This document shows, in pieces, positions 35,579-44,317 of a DNA stretch of 64,000 nt. The DNA comes from Sphingobacterium litopenaei (GTDB lineage: Bacteria; Bacteroidota; Bacteroidia; Sphingobacteriales; Sphingobacteriaceae), in NCBI RefSeq assembly GCF_014692495.1, contig NZ_JACOIJ010000002.1:1-64000 (forward strand). Direction: 5' to 3'. The notes below the pieces were generated by a model, which saw only the letters and a list, made by a program, of their open reading frames with translations, was not told the origin of the DNA and did not search any database. The translations under genes were made by a program, and so were the position numbers. Each line of letters begins with the position of its first letter. Within the stretch, counting starts at the first letter, position 1.

Positions 35579-37639
35579 ATGCGAAAATTCATGAGTAATT
35601 TCTTTTCGAAAAGACGTAATAAGTGGTTTTTGATTGTAGGGGTGTCCGTGTTGCTCATCTTCGGGATTGGTTTTGCTGTCGCCATGTCCAAACGACAAGG
35701 TTTCTTGGATAAAGCGATGGTCAAAGTTCAGAATAAATTGAAACAGGACTATGACATTAACTTTAGCGTAGATAAATATTATTTCAAAGGATTAACGACT
35801 GTTGAGTTCAAAAATTTATTGCTTATACCTCAGGATAGAGATACCCTTGCATCCATGGAAACTTTTTCGGTTTCTGTACGTGTATTGCCCTTGTTGATTG
35901 GTGATGTGGAGATTGGTGCCATTGGCGTAGAAAATGGAGGAGTGTCTTTTGTCAAAAAAGACTCGCTAAGTAATTATGATTTTTTATTTAAGAAACGTCA
36001 GGACAATTCAGAGGCGGTGAAATCCGAATCAAAAGGTTTTGCAGATTTGGCTGAAAGATTAAGTAAGCAGTTTTTTGCAATAGTTCCAGATGATATGGAT
36101 TTGAAAAATTTCAATTTATCATATTCTGACGATAAATTCACCCAGCATATTCATATTCCTCAAGCTATAATGAATTCTGGTCGATTTGAATCATCGGTAT
36201 TGTTGAATGACCATGAAGCGGAATGGATACTTTCGGGTAAGGTGGACGCAGGTGCGCAGCGTATGCGTTTGGAAGTATCATCCAAAGAGCCAGATGTGGA
36301 ATTACCATTTCTGCGTAGCAAATATGGTTTAGCCATCAGTTTTGATAAGTTAATATTCGATTTACAAGATATTACCAAAATCAAAAAGAATCTTTTGGAG
36401 GTGGATGGTGTCTTTGCTTATGAGAATCTAAAAGTTTATCATCGTCGCTTGTCCGATTCTACCATAATTTTGCCTCAGGCAGAGATGGAAGGAGGCATAC
36501 AGTTTGCTGAAAACTATATCGCTCTGCGCGAATATTCTACTTTGCGGGTAAAGGATTTTTCTATCTCCCCACAAGCGAAACTGACTTTGAAACCTTCCAA
36601 ACAGATCGATTTGGCAATACATACAGGAATGTTTCAGGCACAAGATTTTTTTGATGCCTTGCCAAAAGGGTTGTTTCAAAATGTAGAAGGTGTCAAAGTG
36701 GAAGGAAGTATCGCTTATGATTTGAATTTTTCTATTAATCTCGATAAACCTGATGATCTTACTTTCTCTTCCAAAATTGATGATGAAGATCTAAAATTGA
36801 TTTCTTGGGGAGGGGCTAATATTGATTCGCTCAATTCCTCATTTGTGTATGATGCTTATGACGATACTGTGCTCGTGAAAAGATTTGTTGTCGGTCCTGA
36901 AAATCCCAATTTCAGAAAATTAGATCAAATTCCCTATGTCCTGAAAACTACCGTGCGAAATACAGAAGATCCTTTCTTTTATAAACACAATGGTTTCGAA
37001 GAGGAAGCTTTCAAATTGTCTATAGCGACCAATGTCAAAGAAAAGAAATTCAAGCGTGGAGCAAGTACTATTTCTATGCAATTGGTCAAAAATGTTTTTC
37101 TGAATAGAAAGAAAACTTTGAACCGTAAGTTCGAAGAGATATTGTTAGTCTGGCTGATGGAAGCTTCAGGACGTGTGAGCAAAGATCGTTTGTTTGAAAT
37201 ATATCTCAATGTCATTGAGTGGGGTAAGAATGTTTACGGGATAACTGAAGCCGCGGATTATTATTTTAAGAAAAAGCCAGAAGAATTGAATCTGGGTGAA
37301 AGTTTATTTTTGTCAAGTATCATTCCTCGACCAAAAACTGGGGTTTCTTCTTTTGAATATACAGGTCATCTTAAAGGGTGGGTGCAACGTCACTTCAATA
37401 CTTATGGATCTATTATGCGTAAGCTGGGTGAATTAAATAATGTGGCTGTTCCTGAAAATTATGGATTTTATGAAGTAATTTTGCAACCCGCATTACGTCC
37501 CAAAGCGCCTATTGTTCGTGATTCTACTTTTGACGTGTTGGGGGAGCATGAGTTGATAATTAGAGAGTTGGAAGCAGAAGAAAATGTCCGCAAATCTATA
37601 TTAGATAAATTAATTGGGGAAAAACATGAAAACAATTGA
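35579..37639 (+). CDS. AsmA-like domain fused to GT51 peptidoglycan transglycosylase domain
   Basis: A 686-residue membrane-anchored protein. One N-terminal transmembrane segment (WFLIVGVSVLLIFGIGFAVA, about residues 18-37) leads into a long beta-rich region that resembles AsmA/AsmA-like periplasmic domains (FKGLTTVEFKNLLLIPQDRD, FSVSVRVLPLLIGDVEIGAI). The C-terminal part is a GT51 domain: NTEDPFFYKHNGF (about 461-473, catalytic Glu), FKRGASTISMQLVKN, KFEEILLVWLMEASG, FEIYLNVIEWGKNVYGITEA and SIIPRPKTG. No transpeptidase domain is present. Class A penicillin-binding proteins and MtgA carry the same glycan-polymerising domain without the AsmA-like part. Its last 14 bases overlap the hpt start. 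Confidence 0.85.
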   Translation: MRKFMSNFFSKRRNKWFLIVGVSVLLIFGIGFAVAMSKRQGFLDKAMVKVQNKLKQDYDINFSVDKYYFKGLTTVEFKNLLLIPQDRDTLASMETFSVSVRVLPLLIGDVEIGAIGVENGGVSFVKKDSLSNYDFLFKKRQDNSEAVKSESKGFADLAERLSKQFFAIVPDDMDLKNFNLSYSDDKFTQHIHIPQAIMNSGRFESSVLLNDHEAEWILSGKVDAGAQRMRLEVSSKEPDVELPFLRSKYGLAISFDKLIFDLQDITKIKKNLLEVDGVFAYENLKVYHRRLSDSTIILPQAEMEGGIQFAENYIALREYSTLRVKDFSISPQAKLTLKPSKQIDLAIHTGMFQAQDFFDALPKGLFQNVEGVKVEGSIAYDLNFSINLDKPDDLTFSSKIDDEDLKLISWGGANIDSLNSSFVYDAYDDTVLVKRFVVGPENPNFRKLDQIPYVLKTTVRNTEDPFFYKHNGFEEEAFKLSIATNVKEKKFKRGASTISMQLVKNVFLNRKKTLNRKFEEILLVWLMEASGRVSKDRLFEIYLNVIEWGKNVYGITEAADYYFKKKPEELNLGESLFLSSIIPRPKTGVSSFEYTGHLKGWVQRHFNTYGSIMRKLGELNNVAVPENYGFYEVILQPALRPKAPIVRDSTFDVLGEHELIIRELEAEENVRKSILDKLIGEKHENN

Positions 37640-38171
37640 AATAGATGATTTGCGATTTGAGCCTTTCATCAGCTACGAGCAAATAAAGAAGCGAATACGT
37701 CTTATCGGTGTAGATATTAGCTTGAAATATGAAGATAAAAAGCCTGTATTCATCGGCGTGCTGAATGGATGTTTCATGTTTATGGCGGATTTGATGAAAG
37801 AAATCACCATTGATAGCGAAATGAGCTTTGTTAAAGTAGCATCATATTCTGGAACAGAACAAGGCCATATTTCCCAATTAATAGGTGTGGGATTAGACTT
37901 GAAAGACAGAGATATCATCATAGTGGAAGATGTCGTGGATAGTGGCAATTCTTTAAAATATACTATTAATGCTTTAGAAAGGGAAGGAGCTAGAAATATT
38001 TCAGTATGTACCTTATTATTAAAGCCTTCTTGTTTGCAACATGACTTTGATAATATAGAATATGTAGGTTTTGAAATTGAGAAAGAATTTGTAATTGGTT
38101 ACGGTTTGGATTACAATGGTCTTTTCCGAAATCTAAAAGATATTTATAAAGAAGTGACTTTAGGAAATTAA
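37626..38171 (+). CDS. hpt: Hypoxanthine phosphoribosyltransferase
   Basis: Salvages hypoxanthine and guanine to IMP and GMP using PRPP. 181 residues from the ATG at 37626 (MKTIEIDD), preceded by a purine-rich GGGGAAAA; a TTG four codons earlier is less likely. Motifs: FIGVLNGCFMFMADL, the PRPP-binding loop IIIVEDVVDSGNSLKY, and the C-terminal FVIGYGLDYNGLFRNL. It overlaps the end of the GT51 fusion gene by 14 bases, implying translational coupling. Its stop codon overlaps that of the convergent tag gene, inside a hairpin. Confidence 0.93.
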   Translation: MKTIEIDDLRFEPFISYEQIKKRIRLIGVDISLKYEDKKPVFIGVLNGCFMFMADLMKEITIDSEMSFVKVASYSGTEQGHISQLIGVGLDLKDRDIIIVEDVVDSGNSLKYTINALEREGARNISVCTLLLKPSCLQHDFDNIEYVGFEIEKEFVIGYGLDYNGLFRNLKDIYKEVTLGN

Positions 38172-38184
38172 TCCCTAAAGTCAC
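38154..38184. terminator. Bidirectional hairpin spanning the stop codons of hpt and tag
   Basis: A perfect 11-bp stem GTGACTTTAGG / CCTAAAGTCAC (38154-38164 with 38174-38184). The 9-base loop contains the overlapping stop codons of both genes (38168-38171), and the arms encode the last residues of each protein. Confidence 0.7.
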
Positions 38185-38734
38185 AATTTATTAAATGATC
38201 GTTAACCATCCCAACGGCTTGCATATATGCATAGCATATTGTACTTCCAAAGAATTTAACTCCACGTTTTTTCAAATCCTTTGCAATGAGTTTTGATTCA
38301 TCAGATTCAAGAGCTACATCTTTCATGGTTTTGATGTTATTCAAAATTGGCTGTTGGTTAGGAAGAAATTGGTACAAATAATTGTAAAATGAACCAAATT
38401 CTCTCTGTATCGTAATGAAAATGTTAGCATTAGAAACAGCAGCTTCTATTTTTCCTTTATGTCTGATGATAGCGGGATCCAAGACAATTCTGTCAATATC
38501 TTCAGATGTGAACTGTGCTACTTTTTCGACATCGAAATCCGCAAACAATTTTCTGTAGCCATCCCTTCTTCGCAGAATCGTTATCCAGCTCAATCCGGCT
38601 TGCGCTGATTCTAATATTAAAAATTCGAATAAAGTCTTATCATCTTTTACCTGTTTTCCCCATTCTTCGTCGTGATATTGGGTGTATAGCGGATCTTCAC
38701 CACACCAGGGGCAGCGTTGTACAGTTGTTGCCAT
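38168..38734 (-). CDS. tag: DNA-3-methyladenine glycosylase I
   Basis: A base-excision repair enzyme that removes 3-methyladenine from alkylated DNA. 188 residues. The zinc snap of the TAG family is complete: Cys8 and His21 at the N-terminus (RCPWCGEDPLYTQYHDEEWG) and His180 and Cys184 at the C-terminus (NDHLINCDF), with the same spacings as in E. coli Tag. The substrate-pocket helix FEFLILESAQAGLSWITILR and IIRHKGKIEAAVSNA are also present. It is convergent with hpt and shares its stop region. Confidence 0.96.
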   Translation of the reverse strand: MATTVQRCPWCGEDPLYTQYHDEEWGKQVKDDKTLFEFLILESAQAGLSWITILRRRDGYRKLFADFDVEKVAQFTSEDIDRIVLDPAIIRHKGKIEAAVSNANIFITIQREFGSFYNYLYQFLPNQQPILNNIKTMKDVALESDESKLIAKDLKKRGVKFFGSTICYAYMQAVGMVNDHLINCDFRD

Positions 38735-38779
38735 AATTGTGTTTAAATATTTAGTACAAAATCATACCTTTGACATCGT

Positions 38780-39757
38780 ATGTTAGGAAATGACTTTTTA
38801 AGGCAAATTATAAAAAATAAGCAACATATTTTGTTGTTTTTGTGTTTGCTATGTCCTTTCTTGTCAAAAGCGAATTCTGCAGATACTCTTTCTATAAGTC
38901 AAGAAGTTATTCTTCCTAATGATTCGGCTACTCAGGTGCAAACGGATACAGTTAGGTTTAATTATATTTTTTTAGATCAAAATCAAAAAGTGAAGATAAA
39001 TCCTATTCAGGATAGTCTATTGCGGATGATCGAAATAGAATATACCGATTTGCGAGCCTGGTTCGCCAAAATGGACAAACTCAAAAAAGAGAGAAATCTA
39101 TCACCGACCTACGAAAAATGGAATCGGCCGACTTGGCTTATAACTTCTCTATTATTGATATTGGTGAGTTTGGGCTTAGTTCGGATTTTCTTTTATTCTA
39201 CATTTTTAAATATCATTTATGGATATTTCAATGAAAGGGTGTTAGCGCAGATTAGTAAGGAAGATAACGTATTAACTTCCTGGCCTTATATATTTTTGTA
39301 TATCATTTTTAGCTTTTCACTAGGCTTATTTGTGGTTTATTATTTTAGTGCGAAGGAAGACTTTTTGTTCCTAACAGTTAAAAATTTCACTCGTTTGTCG
39401 GTTATAATTGGTGTTCTATTTGTAGCTAAATTACTACTTATTCGAATTATTTCTATAATATTTGAAGCGGAGAGAATTGCTCGGAATTATATTACAGTAT
39501 TGTATGTGGTTTATTTCAACAGCATGCTTATTCTCATTCCACTTTTAATTTTGGCTATTTTTATGCCAATAAATTATTTAGATAATATTGCTCTTACACT
39601 AGTTATAGCTGCTATTTTGCTGTTTTCTTACCGTATTATCCGTACTGCATTTAGTTTATTAGGTAATCTAAAGTTTTCAATCTTTTATTTAATTCTTTAT
39701 CTTTGTGCTCTAGAAATAGCACCGATTTTGATATTAGTGAAATCACTAAACAATTAA
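38780..39757 (+). CDS. DUF4271-type membrane protein
   Basis: 325 residues. A hydrophobic leader (ILLFLCLLCPFLSKANS, probable signal peptide or first membrane span) precedes a soluble stretch of about 90 residues, then about seven membrane segments starting at WLITSLLLILVSLGLVRIFF. This arrangement, with a family segment FLNIIYGYFNERVLAQISKE, matches the DUF4271 family of Bacteroidota, usually found beside uroporphyrinogen-III synthase as here (10 bases to hemD). The function is unknown; a link to haem or membrane biogenesis would be guesswork. A -7 box TACCTTTG (38765-38772) lies 7 bases before the ATG. Confidence 0.85.
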   Translation: MLGNDFLRQIIKNKQHILLFLCLLCPFLSKANSADTLSISQEVILPNDSATQVQTDTVRFNYIFLDQNQKVKINPIQDSLLRMIEIEYTDLRAWFAKMDKLKKERNLSPTYEKWNRPTWLITSLLLILVSLGLVRIFFYSTFLNIIYGYFNERVLAQISKEDNVLTSWPYIFLYIIFSFSLGLFVVYYFSAKEDFLFLTVKNFTRLSVIIGVLFVAKLLLIRIISIIFEAERIARNYITVLYVVYFNSMLILIPLLILAIFMPINYLDNIALTLVIAAILLFSYRIIRTAFSLLGNLKFSIFYLILYLCALEIAPILILVKSLNN

Positions 39758-39767
39758 ATAAGAATTT

Positions 39768-40535
39768 ATGCAGATTGATGTTGCTAGAGCTAAGAAAGTG
39801 AAAAGCATCTTAGTTACGTTGCCAAGACCAGAAAACGACAAGTCACCTTATTTCGCGTTAGCGGAAAAGTACAACTTGAAATTGGATTTTCGTGGTTTTA
39901 TACATGTGGAGGGAGTACCTGCAAAAGAGATTAGAAAGGAAAGAATAAATTTTGCTGAACACACAGCTGTTATCTTTACCAGTAAAAATGCTGTAGATCA
40001 TTTCTTTAGAGTGTGTGAGGAAATGCGTTTTGAGGTTTCGGCTGAGATGAAATATTTCTGTATCTCTGAGGCTATTGCACTTTATCTACAAAAATATATT
40101 CAATACCGTAAGCGTAAGATTTTCTTTGGAAAGCAGACTGCTAAGGATTTGGAAGAGGTCTTAAAGAAACACAGTAAAGAGAAATTCTTATTCCCTTGTT
40201 CGGATGTCGCAAATGAAGAGACACAAAAATGGTTACAAGAGAATGGTTATAACTTTACACCAGCGGTATTGTTCAAAACCGTAATTACCGATATTACAGA
40301 TCTGAAAGATGTGTTTTACGACGTGATTGTATTCTTTAGTCCTTCTAGTGTACAGTCTTTGTATGAAAACTTCCCAGATTTTGTTCAGAATAATACACGT
40401 ATTGCCGCATTTGGTGCAACCACACAGCAAGCTTTGCTTGATAAGGGATTAATTCTTGATATTCCAGCACCAACGCCTACAGCTCCTAGCATGACTATGG
40501 CAGTAGAACAGTACATTAAGTTGGTAAACAAATAA
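39768..40535 (+). CDS. hemD: Uroporphyrinogen-III synthase
   Basis: Cyclises hydroxymethylbilane to uroporphyrinogen III in haem synthesis. 255 residues, with the weakly conserved HemD pattern: KSILVTLPRPENDKSPYFAL, FAEHTAVIFTSKNAVDHFFR, CISEAIALYLQKYI, KEKFLFPCSDVANEETQKWL, YDVIVFFSPSSVQSLYENFP and IAAFGATTQQALLDKG. It forms a unit with the DUF4271 gene and ends at the terminator at 40558. Confidence 0.92.
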   Translation: MQIDVARAKKVKSILVTLPRPENDKSPYFALAEKYNLKLDFRGFIHVEGVPAKEIRKERINFAEHTAVIFTSKNAVDHFFRVCEEMRFEVSAEMKYFCISEAIALYLQKYIQYRKRKIFFGKQTAKDLEEVLKKHSKEKFLFPCSDVANEETQKWLQENGYNFTPAVLFKTVITDITDLKDVFYDVIVFFSPSSVQSLYENFPDFVQNNTRIAAFGATTQQALLDKGLILDIPAPTPTAPSMTMAVEQYIKLVNK

Positions 40536-40557
40536 AAAAATATTTTAATGTATTATA

Positions 40558-40592
40558 AAAGAGGTCAGTATGAAATAAATACTGACCTCTTT
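40558..40592 (+). terminator. Terminator after hemD
   Basis: A perfect 14-bp stem AAAGAGGTCAGTAT / ATACTGACCTCTTT (40558-40571 with 40579-40592). The rest of the gap to gldK (40729) shows only a small AGGA-GTAA-TCCT hairpin (from 40687) and no gene. Confidence 0.88.
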
Positions 40593-40728
40593 GCATTTTA
40601 TACCGATTATTAATACAAGTTTCAGAAATTATTTTAATTATACTTTATTAAATGCTATAATTACCTTATTTTTATAAGCATTCCGACAGGAGTAATCCTA
40701 TTGGACTAACCTATTTTGCTATAAACTT

Positions 40729-42030
40729 ATGATTATAAATCATTTAAGATTTTTAAAATATCTTTGCGGGCTGCTACTAATTGTACTGAGTATTGGATGT
40801 AAGACATCCACAAAAAATGGAGAATTAATAGGTGTACGATTAGATAAACTTAAAACTAGTAAAACACCATATGGCATGGTTTTGGTCCCGGGAGGTACAT
40901 TTATTATGGGACAGTCAGATGAAGATATTACATTTGCCCAAACTGCTCAAAACCGCCAAGTTACCATTGCGCCTTTTTATATTGATGACTCCGAGATATC
41001 GAATAGCGAATACCGACAATTTGTCTATTGGGTGCGTGATTCTATTATGGTTACCGATTATTTAGGTGATCCGTCCTATTTTTTGCAAAGTCAAACTCAA
41101 AGCAATTCAAAATATATTGATTGGGAGAAAGTAAGAAGACAATCACCTTGGCGCTCTACCGATCCGAATGTGAAAACTCGACTGGAAAGCATGTATTATC
41201 AGGGAGAGGATAAAGTGTTTGGTAAAAATGAAATGGATGTGCGATTGATCCATTATCATTATGAATGGTACGATTTAGAAAATGCTATTCGCCATAAAAA
41301 TGATATGAATAAAAAGCGATCTGATTTTATTTATCGCGAAAAAATAGACATTTATCCAGATACTACAGTTTGGATGTCCGATTTTCATTATGCAGCTAAT
41401 GAACCTTTAGTAAAAGGATATTTTTCTCATCCTTCATATGATGAATATCCAGTGGTGGGAGTGAGTTGGAAGCAAGCTCAAGCATTCAACGCATGGCGTA
41501 CGCAATTATATAATAACCAAGCTGCAAAAAACAAAAGACCTCAGCGTTTTGATTATCAGTTGCCTACAGAAGCAGAATGGGAATATGCTGCTCGAGGCGG
41601 TCGAGTAGGCTCTCAGTTTCCATGGGGAGGACCAACAGCGCGAAATGCTCGCGGTTGTTTAATGGCTAATTTTAAACCAGGAAGAGGAAACTATATGGAT
41701 GATGGATACGCTTATACAGCGCCAGTTTATTCTTATTTTCCCAATGATTATGGATTATACAATATGTCAGGTAACGTTTCAGAATGGACCCAATCTTCTT
41801 ATGATGAATCAGGCTATTCTTATGTGCATGATATGAACCCAACTTATAATTATTCTGCTAAGGATGCAGATTCAGAAACAATGAAGCGTAAAGTTATACG
41901 TGGAGGCTCTTGGAAAGATGTAGGATTCTTCCTTCAAAATGGCACTAGACAGTACGAATATCAGGACACAGCTAAATCGTACATAGGATTCAGATCCGTA
42001 ACTCGAGTAGCGGGATCTTCTTTAAGATAA
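40729..42030 (+). CDS. gldK: Type IX secretion/gliding outer-membrane ring lipoprotein GldK
   Basis: A lipoprotein that forms the periplasmic ring of the type IX secretion system with GldN. 433 residues, lipobox LSIGC (Cys24). The rest is a formylglycine-generating-enzyme-like (SUMF1) fold: MVLVPGGTFIMGQSDED, FYIDDSEISNSEYRQFVYWV, YPVVGVSWKQAQAFNAWR, QLPTEAEWEYAARGG, YGLYNMSGNVSEWT, RKVIRGGSWKD and YIGFRSV. The fold is used structurally here, not as the enzyme. It is first in the gldKLMN cluster, 59 bases before gldL. Confidence 0.96.
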   Translation: MIINHLRFLKYLCGLLLIVLSIGCKTSTKNGELIGVRLDKLKTSKTPYGMVLVPGGTFIMGQSDEDITFAQTAQNRQVTIAPFYIDDSEISNSEYRQFVYWVRDSIMVTDYLGDPSYFLQSQTQSNSKYIDWEKVRRQSPWRSTDPNVKTRLESMYYQGEDKVFGKNEMDVRLIHYHYEWYDLENAIRHKNDMNKKRSDFIYREKIDIYPDTTVWMSDFHYAANEPLVKGYFSHPSYDEYPVVGVSWKQAQAFNAWRTQLYNNQAAKNKRPQRFDYQLPTEAEWEYAARGGRVGSQFPWGGPTARNARGCLMANFKPGRGNYMDDGYAYTAPVYSYFPNDYGLYNMSGNVSEWTQSSYDESGYSYVHDMNPTYNYSAKDADSETMKRKVIRGGSWKDVGFFLQNGTRQYEYQDTAKSYIGFRSVTRVAGSSLR

Positions 42031-42089
42031 AAAATAAACTAAAATTATAACTTAAATACTATTAACTAACCTTATAGACTTAAATAAAT

Positions 42090-42734
42090 ATGGCAAAGAA
42101 GAAAAAATTTGGTTTCGGTATTAATACATTAATCAATTGGGGTGCGACTGTTGTTATTATTGGATTAATGTTTAAAATTCTTCATTTCAAAGGTGGAGAA
42201 TGGATGATCGGAATTGGATTAGCTGTTGAGGCTTTATTATTCTTTATTATGGGATTTATGGCTTCAGAGAAAGACGTGGATTGGACGCGCGTATATCCTG
42301 AACTAGATGAAGATTTTTCAGGCGAATTACCAACACGAAGTGTTGCTCCAGCAAATGCGCAACCCGTGGCAGTAGGCAATACAGCTGCTTTAGATAAACT
42401 TTTACAAGATGCTAAGATTGATGAGCATTTAATTGGAAACTTGGGAGATGGTTTACGTACATTCAGTGATAAGGTTGCTGCTATTTCCAAAGTAGCGGAT
42501 ACAGCTGTTGCTACTAACCAGTTTGCGGATAAGTTGAACGCAGCTTCTACAGGTGCTTCGCAGTTGAGTCATGCTTTCGAACGCGCTGCTGCTGATTTAC
42601 AGACCTTCAATGAGGCTTCTGCAGATATGCAACAATTTAAAGAACAAGTTTCAGCATTTAACAAAAACTTGTCATCACTTAATGCCGTGTATGGTAATAT
42701 GTTGTCTGCGATGAATATAAATAACCGCGCATAA
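42090..42734 (+). CDS. gldL: Type IX secretion/gliding motor protein GldL
   Basis: The inner-membrane part of the proton-driven motor that powers type IX secretion and gliding. 214 residues, with two adjacent transmembrane helices near the N-terminus (INWGATVVIIGLMFKILHF and MIGIGLAVEALLFFIMGFMA). The second contains a membrane-buried Glu47, corresponding to the essential motor glutamate of the family. A long cytoplasmic helical tail follows, rich in Ala and Gln. It lies between gldK and gldM, 44 bases before the latter. Confidence 0.95.
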   Translation: MAKKKKFGFGINTLINWGATVVIIGLMFKILHFKGGEWMIGIGLAVEALLFFIMGFMASEKDVDWTRVYPELDEDFSGELPTRSVAPANAQPVAVGNTAALDKLLQDAKIDEHLIGNLGDGLRTFSDKVAAISKVADTAVATNQFADKLNAASTGASQLSHAFERAAADLQTFNEASADMQQFKEQVSAFNKNLSSLNAVYGNMLSAMNINNRA

Positions 42735-42778
42735 TTGTAGTGAAATCTAGGACATAAAAAGTAGGTAAATTACAAGAA

Positions 42779-44302
42779 ATGGCAGGACACAAAGAAACTC
42801 CGAGACAACGGATGATAGGAATACTTTATTTAGTGTTACTGGGTTTAGTAGCATTGAATGTAAGTGATTCCATTTTAGATGCATTTAAAAATTTAGGAAA
42901 TAGTTTAAATACTTCCACTCAAAATACGCAAACAGGGATTGATAATATGTTTCTCTCTTTTAGAGAGACCAAACTGAAAGAGAATCCTGAACGTGCACAG
43001 CCTATTTTGCAGAAGGCGGAGCAAGCTCAGGCTTTAGTTGCAAAACTTACTACACAAGTTGCAGAATATAATAAACTTCTTTCTGCTGAAGGTGGTGGAG
43101 TAGATGAAGAAACTGGTGATGTTAAATTCAGAAGTAGCACGGATATCTCAGCTCGATTGATGATCAATGAAAAAAGAGGTAAACAGCTTCGTGATTTAAT
43201 TAATCAAACTGCTGCTGAACTTAAAAAATTAACAAATAATGAAGTTAGTTTTTCTTTGGCTGCTGATGATCCAGCTCCTCGTGGCGGAATCAAAAAATCT
43301 TGGGAAGAGTCTAATTTTGGCGATGGAATTCCATTGACAGCGGCAATCACTGCTTTAGAAAAAATCAACGCGGATGCTAAAAATGCTGAATCGGCGGTAG
43401 TAAAACATATTTTCGGTAAAATGGATCAAGCGGTGGTTAACTTGGATAAGTTTGCTGCGGTAGCTGTAGCTCCCACCTCTTATTTGATTGCGGGTCAACC
43501 TTATACCGCTAAAGTATTCTTAACAGCTTATGATTCTAAATCAAATCCAAAGATTACTGTCAATGGCAGCGCTATTCCAGTTTCTGATGGTCAGGGCACT
43601 TACTCGTATACACCTGGTGTGGGTACGCATACGTGGAAAGGTTCTATCTCAGTACAGCAAACAGACGGAACTGTGAAAGTGTATGAAACGGAGCCAATGA
43701 CATTTCAGGTTTCACAACCATCAGCAGTGGTATCTCCGGACGCTATGAATGTAATGTATATTGGGGTGGACAATCCTTTATCCATTTCAGCCCCTGGAGT
43801 GCCAGCTGAATCTTTAAAACTATCGGGTTCTGGTGTAAGCTTGACATCAAGAGGTGGGGGTAAATATTCAGCACGCGTTACAAGTCCAGGAGAGGTAACA
43901 TTAAATGTAAGCGCGACGATAGATGGCAAGACTCAAAATTTAGGAGCTTCAAAATTCCGTGTTAAACGTATTCCTAAGCCCACAGCAAAGGTTGGAGGTA
44001 AAGATGGAGGACGTATTTCGGCAGCTCAGTTGAGAGGACAGTCCGTGGTGTCGGCATCTTTAGAGAATTTTGATTTTGATGCCAAATTCCAAGTGACTAA
44101 ATTTAATATGTATATAAGCAAGCCTAGGGTAGACCCTATTGGTCCATATGCGGCTTCAGGAAATAGTTTTAGTGGTCAGATGAAAACTGCTTTATCAGGT
44201 ATAACAGCTGGTTCGGTGGTCATGATTTACGATATTGTGGGTGTAGGTCCGGATGGTGTAGCACAAAATCTAAACGCTATAACATTTCAAGTAACAAACT
44301 AA
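42779..44302 (+). CDS. gldM: Type IX secretion/gliding motor shaft protein GldM
   Basis: A single-pass inner-membrane protein whose large periplasmic part transmits motor motion to the GldK/GldN ring. 507 residues. The N-terminus PRQRMIGILYLVLLGLVALN holds one transmembrane helix and the conserved Arg9 and Tyr17. A helical region (about 35-225) and a string of Ig-like beta domains follow (APTSYLIAGQPYTAKVFLTA, AMNVMYIGVDNPLSISAPGV). It is followed 15 bases later by gldN. Confidence 0.96.
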   Translation: MAGHKETPRQRMIGILYLVLLGLVALNVSDSILDAFKNLGNSLNTSTQNTQTGIDNMFLSFRETKLKENPERAQPILQKAEQAQALVAKLTTQVAEYNKLLSAEGGGVDEETGDVKFRSSTDISARLMINEKRGKQLRDLINQTAAELKKLTNNEVSFSLAADDPAPRGGIKKSWEESNFGDGIPLTAAITALEKINADAKNAESAVVKHIFGKMDQAVVNLDKFAAVAVAPTSYLIAGQPYTAKVFLTAYDSKSNPKITVNGSAIPVSDGQGTYSYTPGVGTHTWKGSISVQQTDGTVKVYETEPMTFQVSQPSAVVSPDAMNVMYIGVDNPLSISAPGVPAESLKLSGSGVSLTSRGGGKYSARVTSPGEVTLNVSATIDGKTQNLGASKFRVKRIPKPTAKVGGKDGGRISAAQLRGQSVVSASLENFDFDAKFQVTKFNMYISKPRVDPIGPYAASGNSFSGQMKTALSGITAGSVVMIYDIVGVGPDGVAQNLNAITFQVTN

Positions 44303-44317
44303 TAGAATTTATATTCT

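Noticed and set aside
42182..42490. 102-codon frame antisense to gldL
   Set aside because: No start context, no domain, and fully inside a conserved gene.
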